Notes under the pieces: generated by a model
What the model saw: only the letters and a program-made list of their open reading frames with translations
Database searches by the model: none
Told to the model about the DNA's origin: nothing
Shown: positions 37,247 to 45,554 of the stretch, piece after piece
Position numbering within the stretch: position 1 is the first letter of the stretch
Layout of the letters: each line of letters opens with the position of its first letter
NCBI RefSeq assembly: GCF_003046175.1
Contig: NZ_PZZM01000001.1
Location: forward strand, 62,001-126,000
From: Bosea sp. 124
GTDB taxonomy: Bacteria > Pseudomonadota > Alphaproteobacteria > Rhizobiales > Beijerinckiaceae
Length of the DNA: 64,000 bases
Direction: 5' to 3'
Position numbers and translations under genes: made by a program

Positions 37247-38694
37247 GCGCCGAGCCCGCCCATGAGCATGTATTTGATCTCGACGAACTCCTCCATGCCG
37301 TGGAGCGAGCCCTCGCGGCCGAGGCCGGATTCCTTGACGCCGCCGAAGGGGGCGACCTCGGTGCCGAGGATGGCGGAGTTGATGCCGACCATGCCGTATT
37401 CCAGCTCCTCGGCGACGCGGAAGGCGCGGCCGAGATCCTTCGAGTAGAAATACGCCGCCAGCCCGAAAGGCGTGTCGTTGGCCATGGCGACGACCTCGTC
37501 CTCGGTCTTGAAGCGATAGACCGGGGCGACGGGGCCGAAGGTTTCCTCGTTGGTCACCAGCATCTTGGTGGTGACGCCCGAGATCACCGTCGGCTCGTAG
37601 AAGGTGCGGCCGAGCGCGTGGCGATGCCCGCCGACGACGACCTTGGCACCATGGCTGACCGCGTCGGCAACGTGGCGCTCGACCTTCTCGACCGCGCGCT
37701 CGTTGATCAGCGGGCCCTGGACGACGCCGACATCGGTGCCGTTGCCGACCTTCATCTTCGCGACCTCACCGGCGAACTTCGCGACGAATTCGTCATGGAC
37801 ACCGTCCTGCACGAAGAGCCGGTTGGTGCAGACGCAGGTCTGGCCCATGTTGCGGAACTTGGCCGCGATCGCGCCCTGCACGGCGGCGTCGATATCGGCG
37901 TCGTCGAAGACGATAAAGGGGGCGTTGCCGCCGAGTTCGAGCCCGACCTTCTTCACCGTCGAGGCGGCCTGCTGCATCAGGAGCTTGCCGACCGGCGTCG
38001 AGCCGGTGAAACCGATGAAGCGCACCGCCGGATGGCTGGTCATGACCTTGCCGATCGCGACCGCATCGCCCGTGACGATGTTGAGCACGCCCTTGGGGAA
38101 GCCGGCGCGGATCGCGAGCTCGATCAAAGCGAGCGCCGTGAGCGGGGTGTCGGGAGCCGGCTTGACCACGAAGGTGCAGCCCGCAGCGAGACCTGGCGCG
38201 CATTTGCGGGTGATCATCGCGGCCGGAAAGTTCCAAGGCGTGATCGCGGCGCAGACGCCGACCGGCTGCTTTGCGACGATGATGCGCGAATTCGGGAAGG
38301 GCGAGGGAATCGTCTCGCCATAGATGCGCTTGGCTTCCTCGGCGTAGAATTCGACGAAGGAGGCGGCGTAGGCGACCTCGCCGCGCGCTTCGGCCAGCGG
38401 CTTGCCCTGCTCGGCCGTCATGATCTGGGCGATGTCCTCCTGGTTCGCCATGATCAGGTCGAACCATTTGCGCAGGATGACGGAGCGCTCCTTGGCGCTC
38501 TTCCTCGCCCAGGGCTTGAAGGCGCGCGAGGCGGCCTCGACCGCAGCCGTGGCCTCGTCCGCACCGAAGCGCGGCACCTTCGCCAGAACCTCGCCGGTCG
38601 CCGGATTGTCGACAGCATCGACACCTTCGCCGATCCAGGCGCCATCGACATGGCACTGCGACTTCAGGAGAGTGGGATCGTTCAACGTGAGCAT
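37243..38694 (-). CDS. gabD: NAD(P)-dependent succinate-semialdehyde dehydrogenase
   Basis: The 483-aa aldehyde dehydrogenase oxidises succinate semialdehyde to succinate at the end of 4-aminobutyrate breakdown. The nucleophile Cys is in [11 protein letters not shown] and the general-base Glu in [43 protein letters not shown] and [17 protein letters not shown] are the GabD-type blocks. GAGG lies upstream of ATG 38694. It is translationally coupled to rpiA. No aminotransferase gene (gabT) is near. Confidence 0.93.
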   Translation of the reverse strand: MLTLNDPTLLKSQCHVDGAWIGEGVDAVDNPATGEVLAKVPRFGADEATAAVEAASRAFKPWARKSAKERSVILRKWFDLIMANQEDIAQIMTAEQGKPLAEARGEVAYAASFVEFYAEEAKRIYGETIPSPFPNSRIIVAKQPVGVCAAITPWNFPAAMITRKCAPGLAAGCTFVVKPAPDTPLTALALIELAIRAGFPKGVLNIVTGDAVAIGKVMTSHPAVRFIGFTGSTPVGKLLMQQAASTVKKVGLELGGNAPFIVFDDADIDAAVQGAIAAKFRNMGQTCVCTNRLFVQDGVHDEFVAKFAGEVAKMKVGNGTDVGVVQGPLINERAVEKVERHVADAVSHGAKVVVGGHRHALGRTFYEPTVISGVTTKMLVTNEETFGPVAPVYRFKTEDEVVAMANDTPFGLAAYFYSKDLGRAFRVAEELEYGMVGINSAILGTEVAPFGGVKESGLGREGSLHGMEEFVEIKYMLMGGLGA

Positions 38695-38717
38695 GACGGG
38701 CCTCGATGACGCGAAAT

Positions 38718-38757
38718 GAAGAACTTGGACGCGACGGGAAGAACTTGGACGCGAAGG
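38718..38757. repeat. 20-bp tandem duplication upstream of gabD
   Basis: GAAGAACTTGGACGCGACGG (38718-38737) is followed at once by a copy with one changed base (38738-38757). It lies 24 bp before the gabD start, in the promoter or leader. Confidence 0.8.
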
Positions 38758-38862
38758 GATGAATTCGCGTCTGCATCTAGCATGCCGGCGTCACGGCTGA
38801 CGACCGGCCAGCGGCGCATAACAGCAATAGGTCCTGCGCTTTTGAGCCTGCCCGGCGGCGGA

Positions 38863-38896
38863 TTATTTCGGCGGGCTACTTATTTCGGGGGGCTAT
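38863..38896. repeat. 17-bp tandem duplication at the end of the next gene
   Basis: TTATTTCGGCGGGCTAC (38863-38879) and TTATTTCGGGGGGCTAT (38880-38896) differ by two bases. The second copy contains the TAG stop of the small exported protein gene read on the reverse strand, and the first supplies an extra TAG. Confidence 0.75.
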
Positions 38897-39264
38897 TTGG
38901 CCTGCGCCGTGCAGACGGTCTTGTCGTCGAAGACGTAGCAGATGCTCATCTCGCCGGTGCGGATGTTGACCCGGAAGATGCCACCCTCGCGCTCGTGGCG
39001 GGATGGCATCAGGGCGTAGTCGCTCGGCGGCTGCGGGCCGGCGCCCTCCCCGGCCGGGAAGCAGACCGTCACGCCGACGCCGCCTTCCTTGAGCTGGAAC
39101 TGGCAGGCGGCGACCTCGCCGGTCGCCTTGTCGATGCGGTAGACCCGATTGAGATCGGTCTGCGGCGCAGGCGCGAATTCGAAAGGCGCGGCCAGGACCG
39201 CTCCGCCCAGGGCGAGCCAGCCGCCGAGCGCCATGCCTGCCAATCGTCCGAGGGATTTCAACAC
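38893..39264 (-). CDS. Small exported protein of unknown function
   Basis: The start is uncertain: GTG 39264 is chosen because AAGGA lies eight bases upstream, with GTG 39267 and TTG 39261 as alternatives; an ATG at 39378 has no support. From there the product is about 123 aa with a signal (LGRLAGMALGGWLALGGAVLAAPF). The mature part has cysteines in AACQFQ, VTVCFPAG, SICYVFD and TVCTAQ. It shows two similar halves, YRIDKATGEVAACQF and FRVNIRTGEMSICYVF, suggesting an internal duplication with one disulfide per half. Family not recognised. Confidence 0.72.
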   Translation of the reverse strand: MLKSLGRLAGMALGGWLALGGAVLAAPFEFAPAPQTDLNRVYRIDKATGEVAACQFQLKEGGVGVTVCFPAGEGAGPQPPSDYALMPSRHEREGGIFRVNIRTGEMSICYVFDDKTVCTAQAK

Positions 39265-39396
39265 CACACCATTCCTTCCGCGAATCGCCGGAACGATAGC
39301 ACCATTGGCCGAGTGGATGATGTCCCCTCGGCCGCTTGCAAAGCCGGGTCGAAGCGCCTTTAAGCGGGCTCGCGTCACGCTAGGAGAGCCGCACCG

Positions 39397-40101
39397 ATGA
39401 GCCTGCCCCCCATCGTCGTCTTCGATCTCGACGGCACGCTCGCCGAAACGGCGCCCGACATCATGCGCACGCTGAACGTCATCCTCGAGCGCGAAGGCCT
39501 GCCGGCGTTGCCGCTGGAGCGGGCCCGCGAGTTGGTCGGGGCCGGTGCCCGCGCCCTGATCGAGCGGGGCTTCCGCGTCTCGGGCCAGCCGCTCGACGAG
39601 GAGACGCTGGAACGGCTATTCGAGGATTTCCTACTGATCTATGCCGAGGATGTCGCGTCCAACAGCCATCTCTTCGACGGCGTGCTGGAAGCGCTCGATA
39701 CGCTCGCAGCCGAGGGCTACGCGCTCGCCGTCTGCACCAACAAGCCGATCCTGCACACGCGCCTGATCCTCGATCATTTCAAGATCTCGCAGCGTTTCGC
39801 GGCGGTGGCGGGGCGCGACAGCTTTCCCTTCCACAAGCCCGATCCGCGGCACCTGACCCTGACGATCGAAGCGGCCAAGGCCGATCCGGCCCGGGCCGTG
39901 ATGATCGGCGACTCGCGCACCGACATCGCGACCGCGCGTGCGGCGGGCATTCCGACGATCTGCGTGCCCTTCGGCTATACCGACGTGCCGATCGAGACGC
40001 TCGCGCCCGATGTGATTATCCAGCATTTCGACGCGCTGGCCGACGCCGTTCGCCAGGTGATCGGTGGCCGGATCGGCCGCGAGGCTGTGGCGCATTCTTG
40101 A
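39397..40101 (+). CDS. gph: Phosphoglycolate phosphatase-like HAD hydrolase
   Basis: The 234-aa HAD enzyme has motif I VFDLDGTLAETAPDI, motif II VCTNKP, motif III in FHKPDPRHL and motif IV MIGDSRTDIATA, all intact, with a helical cap between I and II. This arrangement fits Gph, which removes 2-phosphoglycolate made during DNA repair or oxygenase side reactions; other small phosphates are possible. ATG 39397 follows TAGGAGAGCC. It is upstream of tRNA-Val. Confidence 0.87.
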   Translation: MSLPPIVVFDLDGTLAETAPDIMRTLNVILEREGLPALPLERARELVGAGARALIERGFRVSGQPLDEETLERLFEDFLLIYAEDVASNSHLFDGVLEALDTLAAEGYALAVCTNKPILHTRLILDHFKISQRFAAVAGRDSFPFHKPDPRHLTLTIEAAKADPARAVMIGDSRTDIATARAAGIPTICVPFGYTDVPIETLAPDVIIQHFDALADAVRQVIGGRIGREAVAHS

Positions 40102-40138
40102 CGCCACGGCGCGCGCCGACTAGGAGAAGCGCCGGTGC

Positions 40139-40213
40139 GGGCGACTAGCTCAGCGGTAGAGCACTCCCTTCACACGGGAGTGGTCACAGGTTCGATCCCT
40201 GTGTCGCCCACCA
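40139..40213 (+). tRNA. tRNA-Val (anticodon CAC)
   Basis: Acceptor arms GGGCGAC (40139-40145) and GTCGCCC (40203-40209) pair fully. The anticodon stem CTCCC/GGGAG holds the loop TTCACAC, giving CAC for valine GUG codons. The T arm CAGGTTCGATCCCTG is standard. The 3' CCA is encoded (40211-40213). It has no partner tRNA nearby. Confidence 0.96.
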
Positions 40214-40411
40214 TTTCCCCCTTCCGCGCTCCGACATCGCCGCTTTCTTCGAGCTCCGCCGGCACTGGCCTGCGGCAGGGCATGCGCGCCGCAGGCGTCC
40301 CTCGCCCGCATCGCGACAAGGCCGGGGACAAGCACCCGGGCAGTCTGGCGCAGAACTTGCTGCCCGCCCTGTTGCTGGGGACAATCGACATCCGAATCCG
40401 AAGGGCGGGTG

Positions 40412-40663
40412 ATGGACGCGTTCACGATGATCATTCTCGCCTGCGTGGCGGGCGAGCCGAAATGCACCTCTACACGCGTTGCGGAAGTGCAGTTCACCAG
40501 CGTCGAGGCCTGCGAGGCACGCATCGACGGCATCACCGCATCGATGACCAGGACGTTCGGTCAGCGGCCAGAGTTCAAGGGTCGCGCGGTGACCTATGAT
40601 GTGAGTTGCATGAGCCGCAAGGAGCTGCTCCAGACCTTCGGGATCGCCGACCTCGACATCTGA
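40412..40663 (+). CDS. Small protein of unknown function
   Basis: The 83-aa frame starts at ATG 40412 with AAGGGCGG upstream. It has three cysteines in a regular layout (ACVAGEPKC, EACEARI, YDVSCMS) and a hydrophobic start MDAFTMIILACVAG that may be a short signal. The pattern of a C-x6-C pair, a central helix with EACEARID and a later Cys resembles small uncharacterised alphaproteobacterial proteins. It has no recognised partner. Its expression is inferred from codon pattern and ribosome site. Confidence 0.68.
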   Translation: MDAFTMIILACVAGEPKCTSTRVAEVQFTSVEACEARIDGITASMTRTFGQRPEFKGRAVTYDVSCMSRKELLQTFGIADLDI

Positions 40664-40908
40664 GGCGGCGGCCGAACTTGCTGCCGCGACCATCGCCGCC
40701 GGACGTCGACGCTGCGGCGCATGGGCGCTGCCGAGGCCGCCATGTTGCAGGCGCGCAACGCGCCGCATCAAAGCCTGCCTGCTCGCACCGATGTGATGAG
40801 CGGCCGATTGCACCGCTGGCATGACTCTGACAGGAAATTGAGGAGATGTTGACTTTTTGTGGTCAGCTTCGTGTCCCGCGCCCCTTTTCGCCGCCGCCCG
40901 AGGTCCCG

Positions 40909-41487
40909 ATGAACCGCTTTTTCCGTATGGCCATGTTCACTGGCCTTGGCATGCTTGGCCTTGCGACATCCGCTCGCGCCGAGATCGACCCGCTGACCCG
41001 CCAGCCGCTGTTCACCTATGAGGACCCGTCCAAGGCGCAGGCGACTGCGATCCCGCGCGAGGTCGTCTCCTTCAGCGGCAAGTACAATGCCGGCACGATC
41101 GTGATCAACACGACCGAGCGCCGCCTCTATCTCGTGATGCCCGACGGCAAGGCGATGCGCTACGGCGTCGGCGTCGGCCGCCCCGGCTTCGATTGGGCCG
41201 GCTCGCAGAGCATCACCCGCAAGACCGAATGGCCGACCTGGACGCCCCCGTCCCAGATGCTGAAGCGCCGCCCCGACCTGCCGCGCTTCATGCCGGGCGG
41301 CCCGGAAAACCCGATGGGCGCGCGCGCCATGTATCTCGGCTCGACCCTCTACCGCATCCACGGCTCGAACGAGCCGGAGACGATCGGCCAGGCGGTGTCG
41401 TCGGGCTGCATCCGCATGCTGAACGAGGACGTGATCGACCTCTACGAGCGCGTGAAGGTCGGAACCCGGGTCGTCGTCGCCCGCTGA
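40909..41487 (+). CDS. L,D-transpeptidase (YkuD/ErfK type)
   Basis: This 192-aa protein begins with a signal peptide (MNRFFRMAMFTGLGMLGLATSARA), so it acts in the periplasm. The catalytic block YRIHGSNEP...AVSSGCIRMLNEDVIDLY carries the His and the nucleophile Cys of the YkuD fold. VINTTERRLYLVMPDGKAMRYGVGVG forms the first strands. It forms 3-3 cross-links in peptidoglycan or attaches proteins such as beta-barrels to it. GAGG at 40900 supports ATG 40909. A terminator follows. Confidence 0.94.
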   Translation: MNRFFRMAMFTGLGMLGLATSARAEIDPLTRQPLFTYEDPSKAQATAIPREVVSFSGKYNAGTIVINTTERRLYLVMPDGKAMRYGVGVGRPGFDWAGSQSITRKTEWPTWTPPSQMLKRRPDLPRFMPGGPENPMGARAMYLGSTLYRIHGSNEPETIGQAVSSGCIRMLNEDVIDLYERVKVGTRVVVAR

Positions 41488-41512
41488 GAGGGACGGCATC
41501 GTCATCTCGACC

Positions 41513-41541
41513 AGGGTCGCCCTTCCGGGCGGCCCTTTTTT
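41513..41541 (+). terminator. Rho-independent terminator after the L,D-transpeptidase gene
   Basis: AGGGTCGCCC (41513-41522) pairs with GGGCGGCCCT (41527-41536), with one G-U pair and a TTCC loop, followed by TTTTTT. Confidence 0.92.
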
Positions 41542-41634
41542 GTCGGCGATGGCGTCTGGCCCGCCCGGCGGCATCTGCCGGGCGCGCGCGGGTATCCCGA
41601 GGAACAGCACATTCATGCGAACGGCTGATCGAAA

Positions 41635-42813
41635 ATGAACCTGGATGATGTCGTCAATGCCTTCGTGCCCGGTCCGCGGGTTCGGATTTCAGGCCGGGCT
41701 GACGGGCCGCTCGCCGGGCTGAGCTTCGCCGTCAAGGATCTGTTCGACGTCGCGGGCGTGCCCACCGGCGGCGGCAACCACGACTGGGCGGCGTTCAACC
41801 CCGTTCCCGAGCGCCACGCCTGGGCCGTCCAGACCCTGCTCGATGCGGGAGCCGATCTGGTCGGAAAGACCATCACCGACGAGGTCTCGCTCGGCATCCT
41901 CGGCGAGAACGCGTTCGACGGCACGCCCGTCAACACCGCTGCGCCGGATCGCGTGCCGGGCGGCTCGTCTTCCGGGTCGGCGGCTGCGGTTGCAGCCGGG
42001 CTCTGCGACACGGCGCTCGGCACGGACACCGGCGGCTCGGTGCGCGTGCCGTCGAGCTTCTGCGGGCTCTACGGCATCCGCCCGAGCCATGGCCGGGTCG
42101 ATGTCACCGGCATGCTGCCGCAAGCGCCAACCTCTGACACGACCGGGTGGTTCGCGCGCGATGCACAGACCTTTGCCCGCGTTTCCACAGTGATGCTGGG
42201 CGAGGCGCCCGGCCCGCTGCCGACGCGGCTTCTCGTTGCTGTCGATGCCTTCGGCTTCGCGGATCCGGAGGTTGCCGAGGCGCTGGCGCCCATGGTCGCG
42301 CGCCTCGGACGGATCGTCGGCGACGTGCGCGAGGAAATCATGGCTCCCCAGGGCCTTTCGGTCTGGGCCAGGGCCCAACGGACGCTTCAGCCCGTCGAAG
42401 CCTGGCAGACCTTCCGGCCCTGGGTCGAAAGCGCCAATCCCCGCATGGCATTCAGCGTCGCAGCCGGGTTGCTCAACGGGGCGCGGATGCCGGAGGCGGA
42501 TCGTGTCTGGGCTGCACTGATGCGACAGGAAGCGCGGGCGCGCCTGCGTTACCTGCTGCCGCCGGGCACGATCCTGTGCCTGCCGACCACGCCGTTTCCC
42601 GCGCCGAAACGCGGCCTGCCCCAGCCGGTCCTGCAAGCGCTGAAGGACCGGATCAGTTGCCTGTGCGCGCAGGGCGGCCTGACCGGCTCGCCGCAGGTGA
42701 GCCTGCCCGGTGCGAACGTGGATGGCGCGCCGGTCGGGCTTTCGATCATCGGCGGGCGCGGCACGGACGCCGCGCTCATCGCCGTCGCCAAAGCCATGGA
42801 GGCCGCCTCGTGA
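41635..42813 (+). CDS. Amidase signature family hydrolase
   Basis: The 392-aa enzyme has the Ser-cisSer-Lys triad: Lys34 in FAVKDLFDVAG, the cis-Ser in GGSSSGSAAAVAAG (109-122) and nucleophile Ser135 in DTGGSVRVPSSFCG. It is short for the family and lacks the extra domains of allophanate hydrolase. The gene just downstream encodes an AtzH-like protein, and such pairs occur beside AtzE-like 1-carboxybiuret hydrolases, so a role in cleaving small urea- or amide-type nitrogen compounds is possible. The substrate is not established. No clear Shine-Dalgarno is seen. Confidence 0.9.
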   Translation: MNLDDVVNAFVPGPRVRISGRADGPLAGLSFAVKDLFDVAGVPTGGGNHDWAAFNPVPERHAWAVQTLLDAGADLVGKTITDEVSLGILGENAFDGTPVNTAAPDRVPGGSSSGSAAAVAAGLCDTALGTDTGGSVRVPSSFCGLYGIRPSHGRVDVTGMLPQAPTSDTTGWFARDAQTFARVSTVMLGEAPGPLPTRLLVAVDAFGFADPEVAEALAPMVARLGRIVGDVREEIMAPQGLSVWARAQRTLQPVEAWQTFRPWVESANPRMAFSVAAGLLNGARMPEADRVWAALMRQEARARLRYLLPPGTILCLPTTPFPAPKRGLPQPVLQALKDRISCLCAQGGLTGSPQVSLPGANVDGAPVGLSIIGGRGTDAALIAVAKAMEAAS

Positions 42814-43214
42814 CCGACCTGACACCCAACCTGCCCGACATCGTCGCCGAAGTCGCAGCGCTGTTCGAACGCTACGAGCAGGCGTTGATCGACAAGACTG
42901 TCGATGTGCTCGACGCGACCTTCTGGAACAGCCCGCACACGATCCGCTATGCGCTGCACGAGAACGGCTACGGGTTTGCCGAGATCCATGGTCATCGCGT
43001 CGCCCGGCCGCCGGGGCCTGGCATCAAGGAAAAGCGGATCAGGCTCGAGATCCTGACGCTCGGGCGCGACATCGCGACGGTGAACCTGGAATTCAAGGTT
43101 CGCGGACGAGACCTGATCGGCCGGCAGAGCCAGAGCTGGGTGCGCTTTCCAGATCTCGGCTGGAAGGTCATCTCGGCCCACGTCTCGACCATGGACGGCA
43201 TACGACTCTATTGA
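42810..43214 (+). CDS. AtzH-like (DUF3225) SnoaL-fold protein
   Basis: This 134-aa cytoplasmic protein starts at GTG 42810, overlapping the amidase stop as GTGA. IVAEVAALFERYEQALIDKTVDVLDATFW and the C-terminal SQSWVRFPDLGWKVISAHVS are the DUF3225 pattern. Members share a cone-shaped SnoaL/NTF2-like fold. AtzH occurs in cyanuric-acid operons and is proposed to deamidate an intermediate next to AtzE. The tight coupling to an amidase here supports a joint role in a related nitrogen-compound pathway. Confidence 0.88.
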   Translation: MTDLTPNLPDIVAEVAALFERYEQALIDKTVDVLDATFWNSPHTIRYALHENGYGFAEIHGHRVARPPGPGIKEKRIRLEILTLGRDIATVNLEFKVRGRDLIGRQSQSWVRFPDLGWKVISAHVSTMDGIRLY

Positions 43215-43235
43215 GGCCGGAGCTCATCCGCGCCC

Positions 43236-43604
43236 TCACCTCTTGCGCAGCGGCTCGCGCGACAGCCCCTGGGCGGCCAGTGCGTCGAGATAGGCTTGCA
43301 TCTTCGCCTCGCCGGTCTCACCCAGTTCGCGCAGATAGTCCCAGCCATAGATACCGGTGTCGTGCATGTCGTCGAAGGTCAGCTTCACGGCATAGTGACC
43401 GACCGGCTCGACCTTGAGGATCTCGACCTCGGCCTTGCCGGGGATGGTCTTCTTCTGGGTCGGGCCATGGCCCTGCACCTCCGCCGAGGGGCTTTCGACG
43501 CGCAGCAATTCGGCCGAAAGCGCATGGCTCGTGCCATCTTCAAAGGTGATGTGGAGGGTCCGGCGGTCCTTCGAGAGGCGGATTTCGGTCGGCCAGGACG
43601 ACAT
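43236..43604 (-). CDS. DUF971 domain protein
   Basis: The 122-aa protein is a single DUF971 (gamma-butyrobetaine hydroxylase-like N-terminal) domain: TEIRLSKDRRTLHITFEDG, LSAELLRVESPSAEVQGHG, VGHYAVKLTFDDMHDTGIYGWDYLRELG. The same domain is found at the start of eukaryotic carnitine-synthesis dioxygenases and alone in bacteria, sometimes near iron-sulfur or molybdenum cofactor genes. It is divergent from moaA here. Function unproved. Confidence 0.9.
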   Translation of the reverse strand: MSSWPTEIRLSKDRRTLHITFEDGTSHALSAELLRVESPSAEVQGHGPTQKKTIPGKAEVEILKVEPVGHYAVKLTFDDMHDTGIYGWDYLRELGETGEAKMQAYLDALAAQGLSREPLRKR

Positions 43605-43722
43605 GGCTGGGCTCGCTCACAAGACGTGGTTTAATCGGACGAATGGGGCACTCAGTGACGGCCGCGACAATGGCTGCGCTTGACCTTGATCATTGCCATG
43701 CCAATGTCTGGAGGTGATAGCA

Positions 43723-43839
43723 ATGCGGCCCGCCACGCGATCGCGCCGGGGCGGCAACCATGATCAGGGCAGGCGCCGACCGTGCTTCTCGAGACCCTCA
43801 CGCCGAAAACCGCAGGACCTGGCACGCTTGCGCCCGTGA
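43723..43839 (+). CDS. 38-codon Arg-rich short ORF upstream of moaA, candidate leader peptide
   Basis: GGAGGTGAT (43710-43718), a nine-base perfect match to the end of 16S rRNA, stands eight bases before ATG 43723. The frame encodes 38 aa beginning [19 protein letters not shown], with about a dozen arginines. It ends at TGA 43839, which overlaps a GTG at 43836 in the moaA frame as GTGA. The ORF is out of frame with moaA. The strong ribosome site and coupled end suggest it delivers ribosomes to moaA or senses arginine-tRNA supply. It has no homologue that I can name. Confidence 0.5.
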   Translation: MRPATRSRRGGNHDQGRRRPCFSRPSRRKPQDLARLRP

Positions 43840-44840
43840 CGCGCGCGCCGCTGACCGACCCGTTCGGCCGCGACATCTCCTATCTGCGCATCTCCGTGAC
43901 GGATCGCTGCGATTTCCGCTGCGTCTACTGCATGTCCGAGGACATGACCTTCCTGCCCAAGCGCGACCTGCTGACGCTGGAGGAGATCGACCGCGTCGCC
44001 AGCGCCTTCGTCGCGCGCGGCACACGCAAGCTGCGATTGACGGGCGGCGAGCCGCTGGTGCGGCGCGACGTGATGAGCCTGTTCCGTTCGCTCTCGCGCC
44101 ACCTCGCCTCGGGCGCGCTGGAAGAGCTGACGCTGACGACCAACGGCTCGCTGCTGACGCGCTATGCGCAGGAGCTGGCGGATTACGGCGTGCGGCGGAT
44201 CAACGTCTCGCTCGACACGCTCGACCCCGACAAGTTCCGCAAGATCACGCGCTGGGGTGATCTCGACAAGGTCCTCGCCGGCATCGAGGCGGCCCGCAAG
44301 GCCGGGCTTCGCGTCAAGATCAACGCGGTTGCGCTGAAGAGCGTCAACGAGGACGAGATCGAAAGCCTGATGACCTGGTCGCACGGCCTCGGCATGGACC
44401 TGACCTTGATCGAGGTCATGCCGCTGGGCGAGATCGAGCCCGGGCGCATCGACCAGTTCCTGCCGCTGTCCATCGTGCGGGCGCGGCTGATGGACACATA
44501 CAACCTCGTCGAGGACCCCTACCGGACCGGCGGACCGGCGCGCTATGTGCGCGTGCAGGAGACGGGCGGGCTCGTCGGCTTCATCACGCCGATGACGCAT
44601 AATTTCTGCGAGAGCTGCAACCGCGTGCGGCTGACCTGCACCGGCACCCTCTATATGTGCCTGGGCCAGGAGGACGCCGCCGATCTGCGCGCGCCGATCC
44701 GGGCCTCCGCCGAGGATGCCGCGCTGCACCGTGCCATGGACGAGGCGATCTCGCGCAAGCCGAAGGGGCACGACTTCGTCATCGAGCGCCAGGGCGCGAA
44801 GCCTGCCGTCGGACGGCATATGAGCGTCACCGGCGGCTGA
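43782..44840 (+). CDS. moaA: GTP 3',8-cyclase (molybdenum cofactor synthesis)
   Basis: The 352-aa radical SAM enzyme starts molybdopterin synthesis from GTP. The N-terminal cluster is in CDFRCVYC and the C-terminal cluster in [22 protein letters not shown], with [13 protein letters not shown] for SAM and [14 protein letters not shown] nearby. It ends in GG-like HMSVTGG, the C-terminal Gly-Gly the enzyme needs. GTG 43782 is the longest start, but GTG 43836 ([21 protein letters not shown]) fits the usual N-terminus and overlaps the stop of a short ORF with a perfect ribosome site, so it may be the true start (334 aa). Confidence 0.95.
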   Translation: MLLETLTPKTAGPGTLAPVTRAPLTDPFGRDISYLRISVTDRCDFRCVYCMSEDMTFLPKRDLLTLEEIDRVASAFVARGTRKLRLTGGEPLVRRDVMSLFRSLSRHLASGALEELTLTTNGSLLTRYAQELADYGVRRINVSLDTLDPDKFRKITRWGDLDKVLAGIEAARKAGLRVKINAVALKSVNEDEIESLMTWSHGLGMDLTLIEVMPLGEIEPGRIDQFLPLSIVRARLMDTYNLVEDPYRTGGPARYVRVQETGGLVGFITPMTHNFCESCNRVRLTCTGTLYMCLGQEDAADLRAPIRASAEDAALHRAMDEAISRKPKGHDFVIERQGAKPAVGRHMSVTGG

Positions 44841-44966
44841 GGGTGGCCGCCGTCCGGAGTCGCCAGACCGGCGGGCGGGGACGGCGAACGGGCTTTGCGG
44901 CTCGCGCCTTGACGCGTCCCTCGAAAGGCTTAACGGTTCCTCGATGGTGGCTGTTGCGGGCGTTCG

Positions 44967-45554
44967 ATGATCAGAGGCTTTCTTCCTCGGCTCAAATCGA
45001 TCGCAGATGCCGTCTCACGCTTCGTGCAGGAAACCCATATCGCAAGACTGACGATCATGGCCGTGCGGCTCTGGCCCCGGCTGCGGCTGCTTTCCCTCCT
45101 GCTCGCGCTGCTCGGGCTCAGCTGTGTGCTTCTGGCCGGATGGTCGGCGCGGACGGTGTTCATGACCCTGTCGCCGGCCTCGCCCAGCGGCATTGGCGCC
45201 GGCATCGCCGCGGCCCTGACGGGCGTGGTCATGCTCGAACTCTGCGCCTTCACCATGATCGCCGGCATCGAGGCCGTGCTGCAACTGGCGCATGATTTCG
45301 GCCGGCACCGGGCCGGCGCCCTGCTCGCGCTCGCCACGATCCTTGCGGCGGCGGTGGCGCTGCGTGCCCTGTCCGATGGGGCGGAGCAGGGTATGGAAGG
45401 CTGGGCCGCGCTTGGCGTCACAGCCGTGCTGCTGGCGCTGACCGGCTGGTTCGAGCGGCGCTATCGCAGGCCGGCCCGGCTAGGCTTCCGGGATTTCCAC
45501 GTCGATGTCGTCGAGGCCCGGCAGTTCCTGGCGAGCGCCGTCCATGGCGCGTGA
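44967..45554 (+). CDS. Four-helix membrane protein, first gene of an uncharacterised cluster
   Basis: The 195-aa product has a basic amphipathic start (MIRGFLPRLKSIADAVSRF) then four hydrophobic segments: LRLLSLLLALLGLSCVLLAGW, GIGAGIAAALTGVVMLELCAFTM, AGALLALATILAAAVALRA and GWAALGVTAVLLALTGWF. The C-terminus, about 35 aa, is polar and probably cytoplasmic. It overlaps the next gene by 11 bp, so the two are coexpressed. No domain family is recognised. Confidence 0.78.
   Translation: MIRGFLPRLKSIADAVSRFVQETHIARLTIMAVRLWPRLRLLSLLLALLGLSCVLLAGWSARTVFMTLSPASPSGIGAGIAAALTGVVMLELCAFTMIAGIEAVLQLAHDFGRHRAGALLALATILAAAVALRALSDGAEQGMEGWAALGVTAVLLALTGWFERRYRRPARLGFRDFHVDVVEARQFLASAVHGA

Noticed and set aside
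40139..40411. Genomic-island insertion at tRNA-Val
   Set aside because: No integrase, no direct repeat of the tRNA end and no change in gene character follow.
43605..43722. Molybdenum-cofactor riboswitch before moaA
   Set aside because: No long paired structure resembling it could be found in this short region; a 24-codon frame (43643-43717) here also lacks a ribosome site.
44967..45554. Kiwa-type KwaA defence protein, from size and four helices
   Set aside because: The partner gene is a coiled-coil membrane protein, not KwaB, and helix count alone is not evidence.
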